The notes beneath the pieces were generated by a model. That model did no database searches and was not told the DNA's origin. It saw only the letters and a list, made by a program, of their open reading frames with translations. From NCBI GenBank assembly GCA_036835375.1, contig DAITMB010000193.1, positions 1 through 6,910 on the forward strand: a DNA stretch of 6,910 nt, in the 5' to 3' direction. How positions within the stretch are numbered: the stretch's first letter is position 1; each line of letters opens with the position of its first letter. Made by a program: the position numbers and the translations under genes. Origin of the DNA: JANQTF01 sp036835375 (GTDB taxonomy: Bacteria; Bacteroidota; Bacteroidia; J057). Below are positions 1-6,889 of this stretch, piece after piece.

Positions 1-20
1 AGATGTTCGATTGAAAACAT
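1..20 (-). CDS. Possible 5' end of a gene leaving the window
   Basis: On the minus strand, 24 nt beyond the mutS stop codon, an ATG (plus-strand cat at 18-20) opens a frame MFSIEH... that stays open to the window edge. A purine-rich AGAGGACGAGG stretch lies just upstream and could act as a ribosome binding site. If real, the gene would be co-directional with mutS and perhaps co-transcribed. Only about six codons are visible, so no product can be named and chance is a real alternative. Confidence 0.2.
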
Positions 21-44
21 TGGCCTCGTCCTCTTATGGCGGCG

Positions 45-2720
45 CTACTCGGCCAAGATCCGCTTCAGTTCTTGGAGCTTGAGCAGTGCCTCTACCGGCG
101 TCATGCGATCAATGTCTGTTCCTGCGAGCAGTTGACGGATTTTCAGGGTGTCGGAGTCCTTGAGTTCAAACATGTTGAGCTGAATGGTCTGCTTGTCCGA
201 AAACTTTAGTCGGCGAGCCTGCTTTTCATCCTCCATTTTATTGGACTCAAAGTGGGTGAGCAAATGCTGTGCGCGCTGCACCAAGCCCTTGGGCATCCCA
301 GCCATGGCCGCGACATTGATCCCAAAGCTGTGATTGCTGCCACCGGACTGGAGTTGCCGCAAAAACAATATTTTTCCGTCCACCTCCCGAACCGATACAT
401 TAAAATTGCGCACCCGCTCCAGTCGATTTTCGAGCTCATTCAGCTCGTGATAATGCGTGGCAAAGAGCGTTTTGGCGCGACATCCCTGCGTTTCGTGCAA
501 AAACTCCACCAAGGCCCAAGCGATCGACACACCATCATAAGTGCTGGTGCCTCTTCCGATCTCGTCAAGGAGCACCAGGCTCTTTTCCGTGACGCTATTC
601 ACGATTTGGGCGGTCTCATTCATCTCCACCATGAAAGTGGACTCACCGCTGGAGATGTTGTCGCTCGCACCCACGCGCGTAAAGATCTTGTCCACGATTC
701 CAATTTCCGCAGCCTCCGCGGGAACGAAGCAGCCTACCTGAGCCATCAGCACAATGAGGGCCGTCTGGCGGAGCAGGGCCGACTTTCCGGCCATATTGGG
801 GCCTGTCACAATGATGATTTGCTGCTGCTGGCTGTCCAGCAAAATATCGTTTGGGACGTAGGGCGAATCAGGTGGTAGTGTGGTCTCGATCACCGGATGT
901 CTTCCCTGGCGAATACGGATCACATCTGACTCGTTGATTTCGGGCTTCACATAATGCCGGATGCGCGCTACCTCTGCAAAGCTCAGCATCATATCCAGCT
1001 CCGCAATGATGCGCGCATTCACCTGCAACCCATCGAGGTGGAGCTGAAGCTGGTCCACCATGCGCTGATAACAAGCGGCTTCGATGGACGCGATGCGCTC
1101 TTCTGCAGAGAGGATTTTATCCTCGTAGGCCTTGAGTTCCTCGGTGATATAGCGCTCTGCGTTGGTAAGGGTCTGCTTGCGACTCCACTCGATGGGCGCT
1201 TTGTCCTTGTGAGCATTGGTGACTTCGAGGTAATAGCCAAAAACTTTGTTGAACCCAATTTTGAGGGATGAAATGCCCGTGCGGGCGGCTTCCCGCTGCT
1301 GCATGTCGATGAGCTTGGCATTGCCATTGGCCTTGATGTCGCGTAGGTCATCTAGCTCTTCTGAGACGCCTTCGCGGATCACGCCACCATCCGAGAGCTG
1401 CGTCGAGACCTCGTCGAGAAGTTGATCTGTGAGTATCTGAAGTAGGGGACCCGTATCGGCGAAGTCTGTGGCGCGCTTGTGCAGCGCTGAGGAGTCAAAG
1501 CTGTCGAGCAATTGCTGGATGGGATGGAGCAACCGTAGCGACTCTCGCAGCAGCACGGCCTCCCGTGGGGCAAGGCGTTTGGTAGCGATCTTGGAAGCGA
1601 GTCGTTCTAAATCACCGATGGCTCGAAATGACTTCAAGAGCTGCGCCGTGAGATCAGGATATTTGGCAAATGTCTCCACGATGTCCAGTCGCTGGCGAAT
1701 GCGGCCTACATCTTTGAGCGGAAGCATCAATGAACGTCGCAGCAACCTGCCCCCCATCGGCGTAGAAGTATGGTCGAGCACATCGACCAGAGAAATGCCA
1801 TTAAGGTGCAAGGGCTGGACCAGTTCTAGGTTTCTGACCGAAAACTGGTCCAACCATACATAGGCGGAGTCGCTGAAGCGATAGAGTTTCTGAATGTGTG
1901 GGAGGCGCTGGTTTTGACTCTCGTTGAGATAATGGACAATGGCACCTGCGGCCACCAGTCCGAGAACCTCCTCTTCGACCCCGAAGCCTTTGAGCGACTG
2001 CGTCTGGAAAAGTCCCAAGAGTTTTTCGCGAGCATAATCTGGCTGATAGACCCACTCATCGAGGCGCGTGAGATAAAATTTTTCCCCAAAAAGCTCTTTA
2101 AAATGACGGAGATCCCGCTTATTGACCAAGATCTCAGCGGGCGACATGGTATGGAGCACCTTGGCTACATAGTCTGCATGGCCGGAGAAGCAAAAGAAAT
2201 CTCCCGTTGAGACTTCGATGAAGGAGACACCCAGGTCTTTTTTATTCGCGAAATAAACGGCTGCAAGGTAATTGTCTCGGTTGACGTCCAGCACCTTGTC
2301 GTTGAAGGTCACCCCTGGTGTCACAAGTTCTGTGACGCCTCTTTTCACGATCCCTTTGGCCTGCTTGGGGTCTTCGAGCTGGTCACACACGGCCACGCGC
2401 TTTCCCGAGCGCACGAGTTTGGGGAGGTAGGTGTCGAGCGAATGATGAGGAAATCCCGCCAGCTCCATGTCGCTTCCGCCGTTATTGCGGCGGGTGAGCA
2501 CAATTCCGAGGACCTTCGACACCTCGATGGCGTCCTCGCCGAAGGTTTCGTAGAAGTCTCCTACCCGAAAAAGTAACACCGCACCGGGATACTTCGCCTT
2601 GATCGCGTAGTATTGCTTCATCAACGGTGTTTTCGACTCGCGCTCTGAATTTGCTGCCACAGAAGAAGGGGGTTGTAAATGGACCACATCCTCACCAAGG
2701 TGAAAGGCGAATATAGGCAT
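45..2720 (-). CDS. mutS: DNA mismatch repair protein MutS
   Basis: MutS binds base mismatches and small insertion/deletion loops as a dimer and uses ATP to become a sliding clamp that recruits MutL. The 891-residue frame is close to the family norm (E. coli 853). Visible in order: mismatch-binding domain about 33-148 with the Phe-x-Glu wedge F56-Y57-E58; connector about 155-280; lever/clamp core about 295-590; ATPase about 600-825 with Walker A GPNMAGKS (640-647), signature loop SSGESTFMVEM (690-700), Walker B LLDE (717-720) and switch His H756; helix-turn-helix dimer region about 795-825; beta-clamp-type motif QLNMF (847-851); conserved C-terminal TPVEALLKLQELK segment. Stop is TAG. The ATG at 2718-2720 gives an unusually long, unconserved tail before TPLMKQY; a GTG at codon 21 (2658-2660, giving MAANSERESKTPLMKQY) or the ATG at codon 34 (2619-2621) are credible alternative starts. 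Function is near certain, the start is not. Confidence 0.97.
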   Translation of the reverse strand: MPIFAFHLGEDVVHLQPPSSVAANSERESKTPLMKQYYAIKAKYPGAVLLFRVGDFYETFGEDAIEVSKVLGIVLTRRNNGGSDMELAGFPHHSLDTYLPKLVRSGKRVAVCDQLEDPKQAKGIVKRGVTELVTPGVTFNDKVLDVNRDNYLAAVYFANKKDLGVSFIEVSTGDFFCFSGHADYVAKVLHTMSPAEILVNKRDLRHFKELFGEKFYLTRLDEWVYQPDYAREKLLGLFQTQSLKGFGVEEEVLGLVAAGAIVHYLNESQNQRLPHIQKLYRFSDSAYVWLDQFSVRNLELVQPLHLNGISLVDVLDHTSTPMGGRLLRRSLMLPLKDVGRIRQRLDIVETFAKYPDLTAQLLKSFRAIGDLERLASKIATKRLAPREAVLLRESLRLLHPIQQLLDSFDSSALHKRATDFADTGPLLQILTDQLLDEVSTQLSDGGVIREGVSEELDDLRDIKANGNAKLIDMQQREAARTGISSLKIGFNKVFGYYLEVTNAHKDKAPIEWSRKQTLTNAERYITEELKAYEDKILSAEERIASIEAACYQRMVDQLQLHLDGLQVNARIIAELDMMLSFAEVARIRHYVKPEINESDVIRIRQGRHPVIETTLPPDSPYVPNDILLDSQQQQIIIVTGPNMAGKSALLRQTALIVLMAQVGCFVPAEAAEIGIVDKIFTRVGASDNISSGESTFMVEMNETAQIVNSVTEKSLVLLDEIGRGTSTYDGVSIAWALVEFLHETQGCRAKTLFATHYHELNELENRLERVRNFNVSVREVDGKILFLRQLQSGGSNHSFGINVAAMAGMPKGLVQRAQHLLTHFESNKMEDEKQARRLKFSDKQTIQLNMFELKDSDTLKIRQLLAGTDIDRMTPVEALLKLQELKRILAE

Positions 2721-2733
2721 TCGGTCTGGAAGC

Positions 2734-2759
2734 AGGTGAATCCAACGATGGACTTATGA
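2734..2759 (+). promoter_or_regulatory. Possible SD plus three-codon leader ORF coupled to the glycosyltransferase start
   Basis: The gap between the divergent mutS and glycosyltransferase starts holds AGGTGA at 2734-2739, then after 8 nt an ATG at 2748-2750 that reads Met-Asp-Leu-stop. The TGA stop (2757-2759) overlaps the glycosyltransferase ATG (2756-2758) as ATGA, an arrangement associated with translational reinitiation. The only SD-like sequence is ideally spaced for the mini-ORF (8 nt) but far for the main start (16 nt). Function is inference; the element is short enough to be chance. Confidence 0.3.
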
Positions 2760-4270
2760 TGATGAAGATCTCCCTTTTCCGACGACTGCTTCCCTGGCTT
2801 TTCTTGGCGCTGGCAGCCTATGTTCCTGTGTTTCATCACTTGGGCGTAGAACCGGTGAAGACCTTCGACGAGTCCTTGTTTGCGTTGAGAGCATATCGGC
2901 TCGCGACCACAGGGCAGTATTTGAATAATTACAATGAATTCGACGGAGGGCCTTCTGCCACAAATGTCAAGACGCCCTTGTTCACGGGAGTTCAGGCGCT
3001 GAGCTTCCGCGTGATGGGCTATACCGAGTTGGCGCTGCGCCTACCCGTCGCCTTGACGGTGCTGGGCTTGATGTGGCTCATGGTTTGGGCGGGGAAGTAT
3101 GCGGCGGATTGGGACTATGGCTGGATTTCGGCGATGGTCTTGCTGGCGGTGGATGGATTTTTTCATGTGCATGCCGCGCGATCTGGAGACCATGATGTGC
3201 CATTGTCGCTTTGCCTGATGATTTCCGCGTGGGCGCTCTATCGCTATTTTGAGGCCTCGCCAGCAGAGCGCAGGCGCTGGATCTGGCTTGCAGCCATGGG
3301 TACCTGGGCCGCGATGATGACCAAAGGCATTGCCGGTGCGCTATGGCTGCCGGGATTGGCTGTGTATGTCACCTACCGAAAAGGATGGCCGATGCTGCTG
3401 CGTGACAAGCACACATGGCTGGCCCTTGCAAGCGTGATTGTGCTGGTGATGGGCTACTACGCCTATCGGGAGTGGGATACACCGGGGTTTCTCTTCCAGG
3501 TTTGGAAGGGGGAGCTACATGGTCATTATCTCCGTTTGCACGATGGGCATGACGAGTCAACGGATTGGTATGTAAGAGAGCTGATTCATCACAGATTCGC
3601 TGCGTGGGTGTGGTGGATCCCCGCGAGCTGGGCCTTTCTGCTCTTGCCCAACCAACTGCCAGGCCCCCTTCGGCGCTGGGTGCTGCTGATGAATTTGGTA
3701 GCTCTGTCCCAACTGGTTGTTATTTCCTTTTCAACGACCAAGCTGGGCTGGTACGATGTCCCGATGTTTGCACCCATGTCGATGATGGTGGCTGCGGTGA
3801 TCTGGATGCTGTGGCGAAGCATCCTGGAGTGGCTGCCCTTGCACACTTGGCAAAGGTGGTTGCTGGTGGGAACTTTGCTAATCGCCATCTGGCTCCCTGC
3901 CTATCTGCCCGTTTGGAAAAAAAATCTGGTGCCGCGCTATCTCGATTATCCTGGCGAGCGTTATGGAGGACTGATGAGGCAAAGCGCTCGCGTATTTCCC
4001 AATATTCGATCCTACACCTTGATGTATCGGCAATTTAGTACGCACTGCTTATTTTACCGATTGGTGTATAATGAGCAAATGGGATATGATGTGAAGCGAG
4101 CCACTCACTTGGACCAGCTTCAGGTCGGAGAAGTGGTCATGGTATGTGAGCCTGAGGTGTGGGCAGAGTTACAGGAGCGATTTCTCGTAGAGCCGCTGAC
4201 TTTCAAGGATGGCTGCTACCTGGCCCATTTGGCAGCGCAAGAAGCACCGAGCGAGGTCCCACGCGAATAG
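2756..4270 (+). CDS. Membrane glycosyltransferase, ArnT/PMT-like (GT39/GT83 superfamily)
   Basis: The predicted product is a 504-residue polytopic membrane protein that likely transfers a sugar from a polyprenyl-phosphate donor to a lipid, glycan or protein at the outer face of the inner membrane. The evidence is an N-terminal hydrophobic helix (about 11-26) followed by F37-D38-E39 and SLFALRAYRL, the acidic first-loop motif of GT-C enzymes; about ten further hydrophobic helices; a second-loop HAARSGDHDVPLSL block (139-152); a TKG motif (189-191); and FSTTKLGWYDVPMFAP (325-340), matching the K..Y..P...P pattern of ArnT-like proteins. After the last helix (about 367-384) about 120 residues form a probable periplasmic tail. 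The start is one of three tandem ATGs (2756, 2759, 2762). The gene diverges from mutS and converges on the sensor kinase, so it is probably transcribed alone. No neighbour indicates the sugar or acceptor. An A8 run lies at codons 388-390. Superfamily assignment is strong; the substrate is unknown. Confidence 0.88.
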   Translation: MMMKISLFRRLLPWLFLALAAYVPVFHHLGVEPVKTFDESLFALRAYRLATTGQYLNNYNEFDGGPSATNVKTPLFTGVQALSFRVMGYTELALRLPVALTVLGLMWLMVWAGKYAADWDYGWISAMVLLAVDGFFHVHAARSGDHDVPLSLCLMISAWALYRYFEASPAERRRWIWLAAMGTWAAMMTKGIAGALWLPGLAVYVTYRKGWPMLLRDKHTWLALASVIVLVMGYYAYREWDTPGFLFQVWKGELHGHYLRLHDGHDESTDWYVRELIHHRFAAWVWWIPASWAFLLLPNQLPGPLRRWVLLMNLVALSQLVVISFSTTKLGWYDVPMFAPMSMMVAAVIWMLWRSILEWLPLHTWQRWLLVGTLLIAIWLPAYLPVWKKNLVPRYLDYPGERYGGLMRQSARVFPNIRSYTLMYRQFSTHCLFYRLVYNEQMGYDVKRATHLDQLQVGEVVMVCEPEVWAELQERFLVEPLTFKDGCYLAHLAAQEAPSEVPRE

Positions 4271-4276
4271 TAAGCG

Positions 4277-6718
4277 CTATGGCTGAAGCAGCGCAAGATC
4301 GTCTTCTACGCGGGTGATGGTAGCGGAAAGGCTGAGGAGAACGCTGCTCAACACCTCCTGCCACCTTCCTTCTTCAAGAAGCTCGGGGCCTTGAAGCTCC
4401 AATGATTTGAGTGCAGCGGTGAGCTGGATGAGTCCCAAATGTCGGCAGGCTGGTGCCAGCTTGTGAGCGGAAGCAGCGGCGGAGATGAGGTCGAGTTCGT
4501 TCAAGGCTATCTGAAGTTGAGCGGCCTGTGTTCTGGCGGAGGACAGAAACACTTGCAGCATCGTGTGGAGCGCCTTGGGGTTGTCGCCGACCAATTTTCG
4601 CAAAGTATTGAGTTGATACTCGTCTTGGGGAAGGGCTTCGTCTGACTGTGAAATCTCTGGTAAAATGCCTGTGTCTGAAGGCCGTACCTCCGGCTCAACT
4701 TCATTCGGATGAATTTTTTTCATATTCTGAAGCACCTTGGAGATCGTTCTGCGCAGACTCATCTCTTCGAAAGGCTTGAGGACCACCTCGTTGATTCCAG
4801 CTGATCGTGCCAAATCCGCCTCTGCCTTGGTGGCGGTAGCAGTGACTGCAATGAGCGGAAAATCCGGTCCCATCAACTTACGCACTTTTCGGGCGACCTC
4901 AAATCCATCCATTTCGGGCATTTGAAGATCCAGCAAGGCAAAGTCGTAGCCTCCTTTCTGAAGTTTTTCCCAGGCTTCTTTTCCATTCTCGGCGGAGTCG
5001 GACTGAATGCCCATTCGCTGGAGAATCACCTCCATGAGTGTGCGGTTGTAGGCTTCGTCGTCGGCACTCAAGACCTTGATGCCCTGAAACTCCTTGCCGA
5101 TCTCGACCGTGGCTGGTCCCATAGGCTCCAAATCGGCTTCTGTTCCCAACTCAAAGGGCAAGGACAGGAGCATTCGGGTGCCTTTTCCCTCCTCGCTGGA
5201 CATCATGATCTGACCTCCATGCAGTTCGGCCAGGCGGCGGGTGATGGATAACCCCAGCCCCGTTCCCCCAAATTTTCGTGTGGTTTTGGTGTCTGCTTGC
5301 GCCCATTCGCTGAAAATCTGCTCTTGCAAATGGCTTGGGATCCCAATTCCCGTGTCGGCTATCGTGAATTCGAGTTTGATCCGTTGGTTGCTCGTCGGAA
5401 GGGCTTGGATCTCCATGCTCACCTTGCCTTTTTCGGTAAACTTAACCGCATTTCCCACGAGGTTGAGGAGCATTTGGCGAAGGCGGAGCGAATCACCGAT
5501 CACCACCAGGGGAAGGTCTTCTTTCCATTTGGCTTCGAATCCAATCCCTTTTTGCTCAGCCAAGCTCCGGTAGGTGTTTTCCACTTCTTCGATCACTTCA
5601 TCCAATCGAAATCCTGCTCGGTCGAGGCGAAGGTTGTTGGAATCGAGCTTCGAGTAGTCCAGCACATCGTTGATGAGCGCCAGAAGGTAGCGGGCAGACT
5701 GTCGCAAGGGCTTGAGAAGGTGACGCTGCTCTTTGTTCAGTTCGGTATAAAACAACTGTGCTGCAAACCCAATCACGGCATGGAGGGGATTCCGAATTTC
5801 ATGGCTCATGTTGGCCAGAAAGCGCTGCTTTACCTCTGCCAGCGACTGGGCATTGGTCTTTTCCTGTTCCAGCCGGGCTTGCAACGCGCGGTTGCGGTTG
5901 CCATCGTGGAAGATGACGATGAACATGGTTGAAAAGAGCGCAAGAAGCAAGATTCCAACAATCGTGGCCTGGATCGACATGATTCGAACCAGTCTCTGGT
6001 TATTCTCTGCGTTAAAGTTGGTAGATGTGCTCCATTCTGTGCGCAGTTCGTGATAGATCTTTTGGAGTTCACTGAGGTTTTTCTGACTGCGCAGGCGGAG
6101 TTCAGCAAGCTGTGAATGGTACTGCGAATGCTGCTCTCTGGCATTTGCCTCCGCAACAGTATCTTGAGCAGTCGCCCGAGGGACCGCGGCAAATTCTTTT
6201 CGAATATGCTTCAGATGCAAGAGGATGCTGTCAAGTGTCGCCATTTCCGCACGCACGAGTGCAGACAATTTTGGCACCAGGGTATCCCCGTCACCCATTT
6301 TGATCGCATTGAGCTTGGGGAGCCTCTGCTCAATCATGGCCTTCGGAAACTGATTGATCTTCTCGATGGTGTCTTTGGCACCAAGACCTGACCCTTGCAT
6401 TTTCAACGTGACGCCCAGCACAGCTCCTTCCATCTTGGCGAGATCCAGAAGTATGTCCGAAGTGAGGAGAATCGCGTCTCGAACATTGATCACATTTGCG
6501 GAGTGCTCCGCTCCCTCACGCAGGTATTGCACCGATTTTCTGCCCCGGTTGATGACCAGGATCAAAACGAGCAGAAATCCAATGATAATGATCAACCGAA
6601 CTGGTCGGAGTTCGGTGAGCATGATCCAAGCGTCCTTGAGTACGATGCCCAGTTCCTGTCGAGTCTTGGGGATGACGATCCCTTTTCGCCACGTGTTGAT
6701 GGAGTCTTTGATTGCCAT
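4277..6718 (-). CDS. Hybrid sensor histidine kinase with receiver and Hpt domains
   Basis: This inner-membrane sensor autophosphorylates on His and relays phosphate His-Asp-His to an unlinked regulator. Numbering from the ATG at 6716-6718 (813 residues): TM1 about 42-56; a helical extracytoplasmic region about 60-245 resembling CHASE3/four-helix sensors; TM2 about 251-270; a coiled segment 273-296; HisKA with FLANMSHEIRNP and phospho-acceptor H306; HATPase with N box N419/N423, G1 DTGIGI (455-460) and G2 FGGTGLGLS (483-491); a receiver with D553/D554, phospho-acceptor D597, T626 and K648; a linker; and an Hpt with H752 in AHKLAPACRHLGL. All catalytic residues are intact. No HAMP or PAS is evident. 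An in-frame GTG at 6764-6766 would add 16 residues. I prefer the ATG because the added residues look unlike a conserved N-terminus and overlap a repeat that recurs in non-coding DNA. The TAG stop lies 6 bp from the convergent glycosyltransferase. No DNA-binding partner is encoded nearby, so the target pathway is unknown. Confidence 0.95.
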   Translation of the reverse strand: MAIKDSINTWRKGIVIPKTRQELGIVLKDAWIMLTELRPVRLIIIIGFLLVLILVINRGRKSVQYLREGAEHSANVINVRDAILLTSDILLDLAKMEGAVLGVTLKMQGSGLGAKDTIEKINQFPKAMIEQRLPKLNAIKMGDGDTLVPKLSALVRAEMATLDSILLHLKHIRKEFAAVPRATAQDTVAEANAREQHSQYHSQLAELRLRSQKNLSELQKIYHELRTEWSTSTNFNAENNQRLVRIMSIQATIVGILLLALFSTMFIVIFHDGNRNRALQARLEQEKTNAQSLAEVKQRFLANMSHEIRNPLHAVIGFAAQLFYTELNKEQRHLLKPLRQSARYLLALINDVLDYSKLDSNNLRLDRAGFRLDEVIEEVENTYRSLAEQKGIGFEAKWKEDLPLVVIGDSLRLRQMLLNLVGNAVKFTEKGKVSMEIQALPTSNQRIKLEFTIADTGIGIPSHLQEQIFSEWAQADTKTTRKFGGTGLGLSITRRLAELHGGQIMMSSEEGKGTRMLLSLPFELGTEADLEPMGPATVEIGKEFQGIKVLSADDEAYNRTLMEVILQRMGIQSDSAENGKEAWEKLQKGGYDFALLDLQMPEMDGFEVARKVRKLMGPDFPLIAVTATATKAEADLARSAGINEVVLKPFEEMSLRRTISKVLQNMKKIHPNEVEPEVRPSDTGILPEISQSDEALPQDEYQLNTLRKLVGDNPKALHTMLQVFLSSARTQAAQLQIALNELDLISAAASAHKLAPACRHLGLIQLTAALKSLELQGPELLEEGRWQEVLSSVLLSLSATITRVEDDLALLQP

Positions 6719-6744
6719 GTGGCCAGCCGTTGATAAGAAAGACA

Positions 6745-6761
6745 GTGAGAAGAACGGGGAG
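6745..6761. repeat. 17-bp direct repeat, copy 1
   Basis: GTGAGAAGAACGGGGAG recurs 145 bp away at 6890-6906 with one mismatch (C to G at the eleventh base). This copy lies just upstream of the preferred kinase ATG, inside the 16-codon stretch added by the alternative GTG start. The purine-rich composition lowers its significance somewhat. It could be one half of a regulator-binding pair or a trace of a local duplication. Confidence 0.55.
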
Positions 6762-6860
6762 CCCACGCATACAATGCCTGGCGACTACCCGAAATCAAGA
6801 CCAGAAGCGCTCGCAGGAAAACCATTGCATACATTCACCTACGAGCCTTTCTGCGAAACA

Positions 6861-6868
6861 CAAACATA
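6861..6868 (-). promoter_or_regulatory. Candidate Bacteroidota-type -7 promoter element for the sensor kinase
   Basis: The minus strand reads TATGTTTG, an exact match to the TAnnTTTG -7 element used by the primary sigma factor of Bacteroidota. It would place a transcription start near 6855 and give a leader of roughly 135 nt before the ATG at 6718. I do not see a matching TTG/TTTG -33 element at the usual 17-23 bp spacing upstream, so the call is tentative. Confidence 0.3.
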
Positions 6869-6875
6869 CAAATTT

Positions 6876-6889
6876 CGGTCCTAGGATCG
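6876..6889. repeat. Imperfect 14-bp palindrome next to the candidate promoter
   Basis: CGGTCCTAGGATCG is self-complementary except for one position pair, with a perfect 8-bp core TCCTAGGA at 6879-6886. It sits 8 bp upstream, on the minus strand, of the TATGTTTG element and abuts the second copy of the direct repeat. Its position suits an operator, but no transcription factor site with this sequence is recognised. Confidence 0.4.

Noticed and set aside
819..830. CAG-type trinucleotide repeat coding QQQQ in MutS
   Set aside because: Only four codons long, just before the Walker A strand. Too short to be an unstable repeat and probably a tolerated surface loop.
252..878. 208-codon open frame on the plus strand, antisense to mutS
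   Set aside because: It lies wholly inside the strongly conserved ATPase-coding part of mutS. Its length follows from mutS codon composition, and the product shows no recognisable domain or hydrophobic pattern.
3565..4038. 157-codon plus-strand frame inside the glycosyltransferase
   Set aside because: It is an alternative frame of the membrane protein gene with no recognisable product; it matters only as the frame reached after a one-base insertion in the A8 run.
4274..4294. GCGCT...AGCGC inverted repeat at the convergent junction as a bidirectional terminator
   Set aside because: The stem is only 5 bp with an 11-nt loop, lies partly in coding sequence, and has no T-run on either side.
5297..5932. 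211-codon open frame on the plus strand, antisense to the kinase core
   Set aside because: Long antisense frames opposite HisKA/HATPase coding sequence are a common artefact. The translation has no recognisable domain and there is no independent start context.
6592..6834. Minus-strand 80-codon frame beginning MYAMVFLRALLVLISG, resembling a signal peptide
   Set aside because: It overlaps the kinase start in another frame, and beyond the hydrophobic start the sequence becomes low-complexity, consistent with a shadow of the kinase gene. A short leader peptide cannot be excluded, but nothing supports it.
6354..6884. 176-codon plus-strand frame covering the kinase N-terminus and leader
   Set aside because: It is antisense to the TM1/sensor region, has an unstructured Ser/Arg/Pro-rich translation with no family resemblance, and overlaps the likely promoter.
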